From Ectobius pallidus (taxonomy: Eukaryota; Arthropoda; Insecta; Blattodea; Ectobiidae): a DNA stretch of 64,000 bases. Below the pieces are notes generated by a model. The model saw nothing but the letters and a program-made list of their open reading frames with translations. It was not told the origin of the DNA and made no database searches. Shown in pieces: positions 22,705 through 34,530 of the stretch; the stretch's first letter is position 1, and each line of letters begins with the position of its first letter. The position numbers and the translations under genes were made by a program. The stretch is taken from NCBI GenBank assembly GCA_964059195.1, contig CAXKWD010000013.1, forward strand, positions 24,838,611-24,902,610. The letters are read 5' to 3'.

Positions 22705-23010
22705 GATTGTCGGGTAATTTTAGACCCTTATGTTCCCAGGATTCATAAGACCATCATTATCATCTTCATGCCATCTGCCCCTTGTTCAGAGTGAGTTGCT
22801 CTCGTGCTATGTGTTCGTGTTGTCTCGTATCACCCGGCATTGGGCTGATCGCTCATCCGGGAAAGCCTTCCATGTATTTGTCTGTCAAAAAAAGTATTAT
22901 GTGATCCAAAGATAATCTTTTTCCCAAAGGTCGCGGTCCTGTAAGGTCCGGGCAGCGCGGGCCGCATATAGACCCCCTGGACAACTCGAGAAGTTAAACT
23001 AAGAGAAAGA
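22705..23010 (+). repeat. Dispersed SINE-like repeat, copy 2 of 3
   Basis: It aligns with 50088-50455 (+) and 570-760 (-). Shared landmarks: TCGGGTAA.TTTAG, CATTATCATCTTCATCCC, TGTGTTCGTGTTGTCTC, GGCATTGGGCTGATC, CTCATCCGGG, TATGTGATC, AGGTCGCGG.CCTGTAAG and GGTTAAACTA. The 61-codon frame at 22730-22915 lies wholly inside the repeat. Confidence 0.8.
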
Positions 23011-23082
23011 TGAAGAAGGATTCTTTAGTGCTCAGTAAATCTGCAACATGTGATCAAAGATATTGAGGAAGGTGAGCAGAAG

Positions 23083-23178
23083 AAAACCCAAACTTCCGCC
23101 GGGTTTCAACCCATACCTTCACCGGGTTTGAACCATAACCTCAACGAGATGAAACCGAAACCTTCAACGGATTCCAAT
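23083..23178 (+). repeat. Short imperfect tandem repeat, about 23-bp unit
   Basis: About four diverged units of the type ACCTTCACCGGGTTTGAACC. Related words are TTTCAACCCATACC, TTTGAACCATAACC and TGAAACCGAAACC. Confidence 0.6.
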
Positions 23179-23454
23179 CTCTGTATCTTGCTTGGTCTAA
23201 TGCCAAGGAAGCGAGCACTGTAAGCCTATTTAAATTTTGGACGGGGGAATTCCTTGTGGGATGGGAGAAATCAGGCCATGACATTTGTTGTGGAGATGCA
23301 ATTTTCTGCTCCTTAACCCACTGTCTGCAGCATATGTCTCCAAGCACTCAGTCAATAGTAACATTTTACGACTCGTGCTCTTGAAGTGGGGCTGTAATGA
23401 GTAACTATTGCAGTTTTCCAGCTGGACAGTAAATCGCATTCAAATAAGCTGTAG

Positions 23455-23535
23455 TCGCCCTGGGTGATGTAGTCAGTAGTGAACAAGGTAATGGGTTCGA
23501 TCTCGGCCTGGGTCTACGGCATTTATGTGTTCAAA
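23455..23535 (+). repeat. Possible tRNA-derived SINE head
   Basis: CTGGGTGATGTAGTCAGTAG followed by GGGTTCGATCTCGGCC gives A and B box-like words at tRNA spacing. The body after it is not matched elsewhere in the window. Confidence 0.5.
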
Positions 23536-23719
23536 AATGTGTCAATCGAGAGGTGTGAACTGTCAGTCGAGAAGTATAAAGTGTCAATCGAGGTGTCAAT
23601 AAAATATTCTGTATTGGTGAACAAACAGCAGGCTAGCAGGATTAAGTTTCTAAACAATATATGTTAATATGTTACAATAAAGATGGCACATGGAGTGGAA
23701 TTTGTAAAATTATCCATGC

Positions 23720-23806
23720 ATGCATACATACGTACATACGTACATACACACGTACGGGCATACATACATGCGTACACACATTCGTACATTACATACAAAA
23801 CATACA

Positions 23807-23837
<31 letters not shown>

Positions 23838-23872
23838 CATACATACATACATTACATACATACATACATACA

Positions 23873-23903
<31 letters not shown>

Positions 23904-23934
23904 CATTACATACATACATACATACATACATACA

Positions 23935-23965
<31 letters not shown>

Positions 23966-24098
23966 CATACATACATACATACATACATACATACATACAT
24001 ACATACATACATACATTACATACATACATTACATACATACATACATTACATACATACATAGATGCATACATACATACATACATACATACATACATACG
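23720..24098 (+). repeat. (CATA)n microsatellite, left block
   Basis: Nearly pure CATA tetramers, broken here and there by CATTA. The left edge is more varied (CGTACATACG). It forms the left flank of the retrotransposon. The long HTYI and MYVC frames on both strands are artefacts of the repeat. Confidence 0.97.
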
Positions 24099-27000
24099 AA
24101 GAAAGCGAAAGAACTACCTACAATAGTAACCGCGGATCCAGCAACATAGACCTCACCATAGCAGACAATCGCCTCCTGTCATCAATGGGAAATTGGGAAA
24201 TATACGACCAAGAGAGCTGTTCCGACCACAGTATCCTAAAATACACAATTGGATCACCAAACAATACTCAAATGAATTTCAGCTACCAAGGCAAAAAATA
24301 CAAAGTTACAAAGGACAAGTATGGCCAATTTGAAAGACACCTATTTGAAATAACCTCCAATGCTTATAACAATGCAAACTTAGAAGCAAACAAAGAAGAA
24401 CTGGACAAGACCCTATCACAAAGAATCGTAGAACTCCCAGGAATTGAAATCGAAATTGAAAAATTTACAGAAGTTATTCACACGGCATGCAAAAGAACTT
24501 TCAAAACCCTTAGAACCCCGAACAAGAAAGCAGCTAGGCGAACAGTTCCATGGTGGACTGATGACCTAACAATATTGAGACAAAAAACAAACGCTCTGAG
24601 AAGACGTTACCAAAAAAACAAAAAACAACAATGAACTTAGGGAAACCCGCAAGATCAGCTACCTGGAAGAAAAACGAAAATACCAAGCAGCAATACAAAA
24701 CGAGAAATTTAACTCATGGAAACAATTTTGCTCAACGTCATCAACCATTAATCCTTGGAGCGAAGTATATAAGCTTGCCTCAGGGAAAACAAGAAGAAGT
24801 TGCACACTCACTACTTTACAAAAGCCAGATGGATCGACTACTTACGATACCTCAGACACCCTGAACTGCTTGATCGACTATCTTATCCCTGAAGATAGTG
24901 AGGAAGAAGAAACGGAACATCACAAACACATCAGAAGCATAATAGAGGAACCCTACTATACTCCAGAGGATAGAGAGTTCACCCTACAAGAAGTAAGACA
25001 CACTATAAAAACTTTCAACCCCAATAAGGCCCCAGGCCCCAGGCCCCGATGGTCTGACTTCTGAAATAATAGGACTAGTTTTCCACACCCTCCCAAACTT
25101 CTTGACCGCAATATACAATGAATGTCTAAGAAGAGGTTGTTTCCCAATAATATGGAAGGCAGCTACTATAATTCCCATAGTTAAACCAGGAAAAGACAAC
25201 AGCTCCGATCCATCGAAATTTCGACCAATTAGCTTACTCAATACTAGCGGGAAAGTACTAGAAAAACTTCTAATCAATAGGATTATGCACCATATGCACA
25301 CGAAAGAATTATTAAAAGAAAACCAGTACGGCTTTACACCGCAAAAGAATACGATAGACGCAGCACTTGAAGTTAAAAAATTCATAGAACCAGTACTAGA
25401 AGAAAGGAATATAGTAGCAATGGTCAGCCTCGATGTCAAAGGTGCCTTTGACGCCGCATGGTGGCCCGGAATCCTCACGAGCTTACGAGATTACAAATGC
25501 CCCAGAAACCTATACAAGCTTTCACAGGATTACTTTACTCATAGAACCGCGACCATGTCCATCAACAGCGAATCGGTTCAGAAGAAAGTTACTAAGGGTT
25601 GCCCACAAGGATCTTGCTGCGGGCCAGGATTCTGGAACATCATATACAACTCCATCCTGAACCTTAACTACACCAGCCACACGAAGGTAATAGCATTCGC
25701 TGACGATCTGGTCTTGCTGGTCAAAGGAGAAACAATAAGAGAAGTAGAAAATTACACAAACATCGAATTAAATAAAATCGCGGTATGGGCAAACAGAAAC
25801 AAAATGAGATTCAACGAAAGCAAGTCTAAAGTTATGCTAATGACACGCAGAAAACGGAAAGAAGAGAAAGAAATCAGTATCTACCTCAACTACAAACCAC
25901 TGCAACAAGTGAACACAATAAAGTACTTAGGAATCCTATTTGACTATAAACTAACATTTAGAGAACACATAAACTATGCTACAGAAAAATGCACCAAACT
26001 CATATTCATGCTTTCAAAATCTGCAAAACTAAACTGGGGCCTCCAGCACAAAGCCTTGATAACCATATATACGGGAGCACTTCTACCCCTACTATTATAC
26101 GGAGCTCCGGTATGGAAAAACGCAATGGACAAAGCATTCTACAAAGCAAAAATGGTACGGGTCCAAAGACTAATCAACATAAAGATTGCAAAATCCTATC
26201 GCACAGTGTCCAACGATGCACTGTGCGCAATTACGGGAATAACCCCGATCCACATCAAGATAGCAGAACTGCTGAAGATCTATAACCTCAGTAAAGACAA
26301 CCTATGTGATCTCGACATGGAAACAAAGAACTGGACTCACCCGGCAGACCACATGGACTGCAATGAAAGAAATGAGGAAACTCACCAGCTCAAAATATAT
26401 ACTGACGGAAGCAAGAGTCACCAAGGAGTAGGCTCAGGAATTGCTATATACTTAGGAAATATATTAAAACAACAACTTAAATACAGACTAAACGAAAGAT
26501 GTACAAACAATCAGGCAGAACAATTAGCGATACTCAAGGCTTTACAACACATAGAAACAAATTATACCGAACATACAAAAGCAACGATCTACACAGATAG
26601 CAAAATAACAATAGATTCACTTACAAATAAAGATAATCACACTTACTTAATAGAAGCAATAAGAAGAAAAACTGTCAAAATGAACAAAGAAAATTGGATC
26701 ATCAACTTCAATTGGATTAAAGCCCACGCAGGAAACCAGGGAAACGAACTTGCAGACCAGCTGGCCAAGGATGCGGCATCAGACAAGGATCTAAAAGAAT
26801 GTTACAAGAAGATACCGAAAAGTGTAATATCCAGTGAAGTGAGAGCTCTTAGTGTTGCCATCTGGCAAAACGAGTGGGACAACTCAACCAAAGGAGTGAT
26901 AACAAAAACTTTCATCCCAAAAATAGCAGAGAGACTAAAATACAAAATTAATTTAACCCCTAATGTAACTGCAATGATAACTGGTCACGGCAAGACTAGA

Positions 27001-27237
27001 GCTTACCTACACAGATTTAAAATTATAGAAAACCCCACATGTCCTTGCGACGACGACCTGCAAACAGTAGACCACCTATTATATGACTGCAAATTAATCG
27101 AAACAGAAAGAGACTCACTAATCGCAACAGTACTAAAGACTGAAAACTGGCCCAACAAAAAAGAAGATTTACTAAAAAAATACTTTAAGAACTTTAATAA
27201 ATTTGCAAACAGTTTACCTTTTGGCACCATATTGTAA
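24097..27237 (+). pseudogene. RT-RNase H polyprotein with two frame lesions
   Basis: The frame begins within the C-terminal part of an AP-type endonuclease (SSNIDLTIADNRLL, then SDHS near 24218). It runs to about 24615, shifts by one in an A-rich run (24611-24625), and continues to about 25040. There a tandem duplication of the 7-bp word GGCCCCA (25028-25041) shifts it again into the long frame ending at 27237. The RT shows NKAPGPDG (spanning the lesion), FRPISLLNTSGKVLEK, SLDVKGAFDAAWW, KGCPQGSCCGP and catalytic FADD at 25696-25707. A full RNase H follows, with YTDGS, NQAEQLA, YTDSK and HAGNQGNELADQLAK, the D-E-D-D set. The C-terminus has CPC...H....C (near 27045-27090), the zinc-knuckle-like motif common in these proteins. 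The N-terminal endonuclease half and any ORF1 are missing. Confidence 0.9.
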
Positions 27238-27384
27238 TCAAATTTTATCTTGATCAAAGTTAGTTTATGAACAAACAAAATTGTAAAATAGAACAAAAAC
27301 AGTTGTAGAAGATAAAGAAATACATGTAGTATTACCTGTAATGGAACATGTAGTAAATAAAGTGAATTTATAAAAAAAAAAAAA
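24097..27384 (+). mobile_element. R1/Waldo-like retrotransposon in (CATA)n
   Basis: A 5'-truncated non-LTR element begins directly at the end of the CATA array and ends in a run of 13 A at 27372-27384, after which the same tetramer array resumes. Its 3' untranslated region (27238-27371) recurs in the short copies at 27969-28014 and 28067-28373, which lie in the same array and orientation. Known: Waldo elements of the R1 clade insert specifically into (ACAY)n repeats; (CATA)n is the same repeat in another phase. RT plus RNase H content also suits R1/LOA-type elements. Inference: a Waldo-like, microsatellite-targeting family. Confidence 0.85.
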
Positions 27385-27390
27385 TACATA

Positions 27391-27604
27391 CATACATTAC
27401 ATACATACATTACATACATACATTACATACATACATTACATACATACATTACATACATACATTACATACATACATTACATACATACATTACATACATACA
27501 TTACATACATACATTACATACATACATTACATACATACATTACATACATACATTACATACATACATTACATACATACATTACATACATACATTACATACA
27601 TACA

Positions 27605-27614
<10 letters not shown>
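27391..27614 (+). repeat. 13-bp minisatellite CATTACATACATA, about 17 units
   Basis: Within the tetramer array the word CATTACATACATA repeats head to tail about 17 times with no visible change. This is a higher-order repeat arising from a CATTA variant. Confidence 0.93.
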
Positions 27615-27635
<21 letters not shown>

Positions 27636-27649
27636 CATACATACATACA

Positions 27650-27680
<31 letters not shown>

Positions 27681-27821
27681 CATACATACATACTTACATA
27701 CATACATAACATACATAGATACATACCGTACATTGCGTACATTGCGTACATTACGTACATACATACATACATACATACATACATACATACATACATACAT
27801 ACATACATACATACATACATA

Positions 27822-27854
<33 letters not shown>

Positions 27855-27968
27855 CATACATACATACATACATACATACATACATACATACATACATACA
27901 TACATACATACATACATACATACATACATACATACATACATACATACATACATACATACATACATACA

Positions 27969-28014
27969 TTACCTGTAATGGAACATGTAGTAAATAAAGT
28001 GAACTTAAAAAAAA
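27969..28014 (+). mobile_element. Second R1/Waldo-like insertion, 46-bp tail only
   Basis: TTACCTGTAATGGAACATGT and the following AGTAAATAAAGTGAA match the last part of the 3' untranslated region of the element at 24097. It ends in 8-9 A and then TACA repeats. Extreme 5' truncation. Confidence 0.85.
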
Positions 28015-28066
28015 TACATACATACATACATACACACATACATACATACATACATACATACATACT

Positions 28067-28373
28067 TGCAAACAGTTGACCACCTATTATATGACTGCAA
28101 ATTAATCGAACCAGAAAGAGACTCACTAATCGCAGCAGTACTAAAGACTGAAAACTGGCCCAACAAAAAAAGGTCTATTAAAAATATACTTCAAGAACTT
28201 TTCTAAATTCGCAAACCTTTTGGCACCATGTTGTAATCAAATCTTATCTTGATCAAGGTTAGTTTACGAACGAACAAAATTGAAAAATATAACAAAAACA
28301 GTTGTACAAGATAAAGAAATACATGTAGTATTACCTGTAATGGAATATGTAGTAAATAAACTGAATTAAAAAA
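28067..28373 (+). mobile_element. Third R1/Waldo-like insertion, 307-bp tail
   Basis: It starts at the codons for the QTVDHLLYDC zinc-knuckle segment and keeps the C-terminal coding part with a few indels, a stop near the expected place, the same 3' untranslated region and a short poly(A), then TACATACA. Several base differences from the 24097 copy show it is a separate insertion rather than a recent local duplication. Confidence 0.88.
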
Positions 28374-28460
28374 TACATACATACAGGTATATATATACAT
28401 ACATACATACATACATACATACATAAATACATACATACATAAGTACATACATACATACAG
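28374..28460 (+). repeat. (TACA)n microsatellite, right block
   Basis: Interrupted TACA tetramers with a small TATATATA patch. It ends the array that began near 23720. Confidence 0.9.
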
Positions 28461-28707
28461 ACCGTAGTTTACATCTATGTGTGGGAGATAGCCCACTGTT
28501 ACACTAACCGTCAATTTGCGAAGGTGAGTGGGGCTCCGAAGTATAGAGTAAGTATATGGAGCAGACATTACATTTGCAATCCATGTGAAATCCTGTCGTG
28601 AAGTATTGCATATTCATACAGATGTGACACAAAACCTCGAAATCCCTCAAGTGCAGGTTGTACACACGGGAACAGCAGCTCTGATAATCCCAACATTAAT
28701 TAGGTAT

Positions 28708-28736
28708 TTTGTGTATGTGTGTGTGTGTGTTTGTGT
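28708..28736 (+). repeat. (GT)n microsatellite
   Basis: A run of GT with one TT interruption, followed by a GAGAGAGA patch. Confidence 0.85.
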
Positions 28737-28984
28737 GAAAGAGAGAGATCGCTGCACCAGAATAAAACGATGGACGAAAGCCCCTCGTTCCAGATTCCTG
28801 GCTCTGTAGCCAAATGGGATTTGAAGGAAGCTTATTTACATTGATGGATAAATTACATTATTATTAATTAGTTATAATCACTATTATTACTACGTATAAC
28901 GTATTAAGTTCACTTAGAAAATACTATTCATATGGGATGCGGCACAGATACTTAAAGGCTTAACATTACAGGATCAAAAATATT

Positions 28985-29605
28985 GCATTATGGGATATGA
29001 GGAATTTGAATATTTATAAGTGAAAATTGACAAAGAAGATTGAGAGGAAAATATATTTAGGACAGGATTAATAAAGGTAGAGAAATAATGGCAATGCTAA
29101 TCGGTATTTTAACGGATAATAATATTACTCGAGAAGTAAAAGTAGAAATATAAACTCAGAAGTGAAAAGTTCCGTTACATATGGAGCTGAAGCATAGAAA
29201 TTTAATCAAAATTTAAAGTAAAAATTGTTATTGTATTTGTATATGTTTCCTACGGCGGTCACCAAGACATTCAAAATTAGATAAACAATAAGAAATACAG
29301 TTATAAGATACAAGAAAGGAATATCAAGAATTCTGTTTGGACTATGTAAGATATAAACAATTAAATTGGTATGGACATGTTAGAAGAATGGGAGAAGAAA
29401 GCCTACCAAAAAGGCTATAGGAATGGTGTCCACCTGGAAGAAGAACTAGAGGCTGGCCTCGAAACTCATGGATGATGGAGAACGGTACAGGAATGATAGA
29501 AAGAGAACTACAAGAAAGGATTCGATTGACAGAGACGAATTGAGGATAAAAATGAAACTTTAGGCTCAGAAAGATGTTAACATTGTACTCTGTATATAAA
29601 TACAA
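28985..29605 (+). pseudogene. Non-LTR retrotransposon C-terminal relic
   Basis: The plus strand reads, with stops and shifts, NITREVKVEIYTQK, then VTYGAEAWKF near 29180, then YKQLNWYGHVRRMGEESLPK near 29350 and EWCPPGRRTRGWPRNSW near 29420. This is the order of the segment downstream of the RT in many insect LINE proteins. It is the same sort of tail as in the RTE-like element at 13547, though a different family. The catalytic core is gone. The 87-codon minus frame at 29342-29605 is a shadow of it. Confidence 0.7.
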
Positions 29606-31854
29606 ATATTACTCACAGGCAACCTATGTCGCCATGCAATTACTCCGATTAATTATTTCAGGAAGCTAGAAACATGGGTTGAATTTATTGCTCGTATTTT
29701 CGGATGTAGCAAACGTCATCATTCTTTCTATTGGTCCCATGTGGATTTACGACGTCTCTATAAATGAAAACGACATTCGCCCACACTACGATGAGTTCCA
29801 AGCCTTTAATACTCAATAGTCCGATCTCTCCTCACTAAGAATTTACAACTATCGTTCTCCTAAAATTTATCCTGGGAGTGCCTTAGTCGGGAATAGGTAT
29901 ATAACCTACCAGCAGCTAATTTATTCAAGAATGGATCATTTCTACTCTCTTTTATCCATTGCCATGCATGATGCATAAGAAAAGAACTGACATTAATAAG
30001 TGGTTAAATAGTAGCTATGGCTCTTTGACAACTATTTTATATTCTTCAATAAGTTTTATTTCTCCGATTGAGCTTAAGTCTAAACATTTTTTGGTTACCA
30101 CCATTAGCTCAATTAATTAATATAGGTTAAAATCGCAATCAGTTCACAATTGCTCGTGCATGCGTATTGTAAAACACAAATCACCTTGCATGTAAAACAT
30201 GTAAAACATATAAAACGAATAAAACCTACAAATATCATTGTAAAAACTTCTTTTGTGTCGACAAGTTTCTGACTCCTCAGGTCTGTAGTGGCCACGCTGC
30301 TTGTCCTGTTTCTAGCTCGGCGGATGTGACAGAACTCTTGGATCTGGGTTTAATGCCTCCAGAAACGCTATACATACTGAACATCGAAAGTATAATATTT
30401 ATTTCCATTTTTTTCACTTTAAAATGTCGCTGCAGGACAGGTTGGTTACATTTCCGAAACGAAACGGATATGTACCAGTAAAATTAAATTAATTTTTATA
30501 GCGCAATAACATATAATTTTTGTTTTTAAAAAGTCTCTGGCACGACAGTTTGCTCAGAATGGATTGGAATCTTTCAAAGTAGCACTATATAACACAATAA
30601 TCAGTCTAGGTTTTATAATAACTAGGTGTAAGGGTAAGTCTTGCATAGCCAAAACAGTAAACAAACAAAGAAAAACACGTTTTTCAAAAAAACAAAAAGT
30701 GGAAACAGCATCTTTAAAACTTTCTTGTAAATAGTAATTTATTTTACAAGCAAACCTACACTAATTTCCCCCATACGCATTATGAAGCAACATATACCTA
30801 TATACCTACATATAATGAAAATCATAGACGATGGGACTTTTTATATAAAGCGATGTGTTAATCACTTAAATCATCATTAAATTAAAACGAATTAATACAG
30901 AAACACGAAGTTATGTAAAGTGTTAGTCCTACTATCGATAGAGTAAATCATTGTTCAAAATTTGATGACTCTAGCTTCCAAAGCATGGAAGTTAATATTT
31001 TAGTATACTATCCCTTTCAACAGTATTATCGAAACGGAAGCCTTCATTTAAAAACACAGTTTTAGAAATAGAGCGGTGTTTGTGAAAGAATTTCAAATTT
31101 AATACAGCAGAATTGACTGTGTTTTAATTTTGTGTAGTAGACGAGAGGAAGCGGTCTGGAGAAAGTATGGCATTGCACCCGACTGCAGTGTGGAACAGGT
31201 AAAAAGAATGACATTACTGCGGCACATTTACATCGCGGAGGGAGACTGTTTTTATTTCCTTGCCTTCTTTGTCTTTTTGCACAGCTCGTTTTTAGTATGA
31301 CTGGCGGTTCGAGTTAAACTCTGCCGAGACCCTTCTTTCTGGCGGATTGCAGTTATAAAACAAAATGACCATAATACATTTATATAATTTGTATGAAGAA
31401 AGAATGGAACAGAAGATATATTATGGCAGCAATAAGTGTTCAGAGGAAAATAGATTAGCACAGAACACCCAATATCCAAAATCAATTATAAACCAGCAAC
31501 TTCAAAAATAATTATCAGAAACTATGCAAATTATGAAAAATTAAATAAAAAATATTTCGATTAATTTTCTTTCAGTTAACTAAGACTGGCCCGTTAACTA
31601 ATTATATTATTATGTATAATACTGAATTCTATGTCGTATATGAGTATCTAAATATGTTGAATAAACAACTTCAAGGAAAATACTATTTTTATTAAGGGCA
31701 TTTCAAGCAAAATTGATCTAGAGTTTCCTTTGGACTCGACAACAGAGAATAATTAAGCTTTATTTCCTGAAATTACGAGAAATCTTCCTTCTTCGTCTGG
31801 GAGTGTGGTCACCATTGCATAATATAAGATTTCTTGACCAAGTTGGAATAGAAC
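29606..31854. other. No gene recognised
   Basis: AT-rich. Minus frames of 60 and 77 codons (30113-30295, 31252-31485) have no known domain. Confidence 0.4.
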
Positions 31855-32030
31855 GTTGTGTATAAATATTACCACCTATTCCCTCGTATAAAATCTTTTG
31901 TTGAAAAATCAGCTCATAGCCTTGTCAAAATTAAAATTTTATGTTTGTCAATATTATAAAAAACATAGTTAAAATTTATGTTTGTCAATTTTGTAAAATA
32001 ATTTTCGTGTATTGGACGATATATAACGTT
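31855..32030 (+). repeat. Dispersed repeat, pair with 53495-53685
   Basis: The 170-bp stretch from ACCACCTATTCCCTCGTATA to ATTTTCGTGTATTGGACGAT aligns with 53510-53650. TTGTCAA words recur within each copy. The copy at 53495 continues into a hammerhead-like core; this one diverges right at that point. Possibly a Penelope-like terminal repeat. Confidence 0.7.
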
Positions 32031-32155
32031 GAAAGCCCATTTATAGATTTCCGTATTCATGAAGAAGTAACGAAGCTGGCAAGATAACCGTTGTATAGTG
32101 GATACCTTAACCGTACATAACACCTTAAAGAAACACATACATGTATTGAGGCTAA

Positions 32156-32359
32156 GTGCGGAGCCTGCGTGTAGTTAAGTATGGAAAGGAGGTTGAGTCT
32201 TCCCTCCATATACCGTGCAATTGTGAACTTTTGTCTACAATCAAACCTTTTCTCTTTGACCCGGATAAACTTAGTCCAGAAGATATAAGGAGAATCATGG
32301 AGGCATCCGAACTTGGATCAAAATGCTCCCAATCAGAGGGACACAAGGGGCCCAACTAA
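32156..32359 (+). CDS. Possible short coding exon, unknown
   Basis: A 67-codon frame containing FLFDPDKLSPEDIRRIMEAS, with a charged, helix-like composition unlike the Ile/Asn/Tyr-rich noise frames nearby. It starts near ATG 32156 (an upstream stop was not used to define an exon edge) and ends at TAA 32357. No domain recognised. The antisense strand is open too, which weakens the case. It could equally be a fragment of an older repeat. Confidence 0.2.
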   Translation: MRSLRVVKYGKEVESSLHIPCNCELLSTIKPFLFDPDKLSPEDIRRIMEASELGSKCSQSEGHKGPN

Positions 32360-32379
32360 GTGGTCTATTTCCAAGAAGC

Positions 32380-33732
32380 CGAAAGAGCTCGACCCACTAA
32401 ATCAATTCATGATGTCCATTGAAATTCTAAGCGTGAGGGGAAGGTAATGCTTGCTTACTTCTTTAATGCGTTCAGTGCTGTGTTTTAAATATAAATCTTG
32501 CTTATTACATAGCCTAGTGTGTGTTTTATAAGAAACGCCATTTTCACGCTGGAAAGAGAAGATAAGAAGGAAGTTTTAAATTGTATAAACATGTGTACAT
32601 AGGCCTACATATTTTCTTTCCTACTTGCTCTTCACCCACGTACTCAGCCACGATCCTCCACTGTAATCTACTACAATCTGTTAAATAATTTATTTTTATT
32701 CGTGAACTTGTCGAAATTGCAATAATTCACTTTTACGTCGTTTACAAAATAAGAAGTCCTAAAGAGCCCTGACGAGTCTCTTTACAGGGAGGAGAGTAGA
32801 ATGGTCGGTAGGAAACAATACTATATCTATTTTCCGCCTCTCTTCCTCTCTGTTCCTCTCTTTCTCTTATTATTCTCCCAGAAGTACACTCTTGCATTTG
32901 CCCCACAAGTAGAGAATGGTATTTCTTGAACTATTCCCTTTCCTATTTGTGTAGAAATGTTTACCCTTTGAGTTTCTCTTTCACGAATTCCTCACTTCTC
33001 CTGCAAGTCTATAAATTATATACAAGCTCGAGCTCCCTTGCTCTCCAGAAAGGGCGCTTCCGGAAACATATTTATAGCAAGTCTTCATTGCTATGAGATG
33101 GCCACTGATGCAGTTTACAAAGCGTGTAAGAAGTAGATGATCCAATTCCATACACTAGATTACAGTGGATTAGATTTGATGAGATTAGAAAGGAGGAAGA
33201 CGGGATTTACTTCGCGGTATTTCAGATTATAGCCTACAGAGTGGAAGTTAAGTGAGCAGACTGAATGAAGGGGAATATCTTGTTGACTAAAACAAATAAA
33301 AGACAGTTCTGTAGGCATTCGTTTTTTGTCTAGCTATAACATACATCAATTAAACACATTACAGGATTAATTTTCTCAACACTCTAACCGGTATTGCACT
33401 CAAGTTTGGAATATTTTATAATCGATTCTTTCGTTTTAGACTCTGATTCCCTCATCATGAGGACACTAAAAGATTTTCTAGAAGGTTGTACTATCTGTAT
33501 CATTTATGTATTCTTGTTCCAGTAGTTTTATTTTTACTTATAAAAATATAAAATAAATAAGATAATGCTAACGTAATAGACTACCCAATTTGGAACAACA
33601 ATATACACTTCATACTTTAAGGATCTGTAGCCTATTATTATTAGTGTTATGTGGCAGATAAAAGTGGAAAATATTGGAAAATTTAAATAAGAACTTGGGG
33701 TTAGAAATTGTATACGTTACATTTCTGATAGT
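32380..33732. other. No gene recognised
   Basis: Pyrimidine-rich patch (CTCTTCCTCTCTGTTCCTC) near 32835-32870. Otherwise AT-rich, without frames over 60 codons. Confidence 0.45.
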
Positions 33733-33994
33733 ATATATGAGGCACTCAGAAGCAAAGTGATATAAGTGACAAATTTGAAAAAAAAATTATATAAGTGCAT
33801 ATTCCAAATACATAATATCACTTCTGTTCAGAGAAAAAGTAACACAAGTGTAGGTTCTAGTGTACGTCACTGTAAAGTTACAACACCATAGCCCTGCAAT
33901 TTATTTTTTTAGTGCTATTTGAACTTCAAAGTACTTTATCTTGAAAGAAACTAAATGTCACTTGTATCACTTTGCTTCTCAGGCCCTCATATAT
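33733..33994. mobile_element. 262-bp MITE with about 38-bp TIRs
   Basis: The left end starts ATATATGAGGCACTCAGAAG. The right end, reverse complemented, starts ATATATGAGGGCCTGAGAAG. Both continue CAAAGTGATA.AAGTGACA. The target duplication is probably TA or TATA-like and is hidden in the ATATAT ends. No coding capacity. A non-autonomous cut-and-paste element, probably mariner-like if the duplication is TA. Confidence 0.85.
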
Positions 33995-34530
33995 CAACCA
34001 TACTAATAATATTGCTTGATGGGTGTTGAAAGGTTGGTTGGTTGTTCACAGCGCAAGTTTAATCTACGCAGCGTCCACAGATTTGAATGTGGAAATCTTG
34101 TATTCAAAACGTTAAACTCGGGAAGACGTTTCTCGCCCGCGGCATTGAAGGAAGACGTGTGAAGGTAATCCGACAGTGTCGCTATCTATCCGAGCTGTGA
34201 ATATCTTCACTATGTCGTCAGTCATGAGAAGACCTTATTTCAATATTTCATTGCGTTGATTTCAAAAAATTGAAATAATGGATAAACCTAAGAAAAGGAC
34301 AATAGCAAACAATTATCAATGACGGTAAGAATGCCGTAAAGGCAACTAACGATGTTTCCTAACAAACAACTTTAAAATGGCTTTGTTATTAAAGTCAAGA
34401 ATATACATTAGTGTCGATCGTGTAAAGTATATAAGCTACAACTTGCTACTAAAGAGTTGCACACATCCAGTAGTTTTACGCAGGGATTATTAGTACCATA
34501 TTTTCCTTCGGCTGTGTAGGCCTACATTTC

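Larger units (their letters stand above)
27385..28066 (+). repeat. (TACA)n microsatellite, middle block
   Basis: Tetramer array with a regular 13-bp subarray at its left (see 27391-27614), a GTACATTGC-type variant patch near 27727-27755, and the short retrotransposon tail at 27969-28014 inside it. Confidence 0.96.

Noticed and set aside
22730..22915. 61-codon frame starting MFPGFIRPSL
   Set aside because: Lies wholly in a repeat with two other copies that do not keep the same open frame.
23661..24149. Long HTYI/MYVC open frames on both strands
   Set aside because: They are translations of the CATA tetramer array; a 4-bp repeat without stops is open in all frames.
24956..25478. Minus-strand frames of 63 and 164 codons
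   Set aside because: Antisense shadows of the RT; no known domain.
25433..26285. Plus-strand frames of 75 and 98 codons in the RT region
   Set aside because: Out-of-frame shadows of the RT-RNase H frame.
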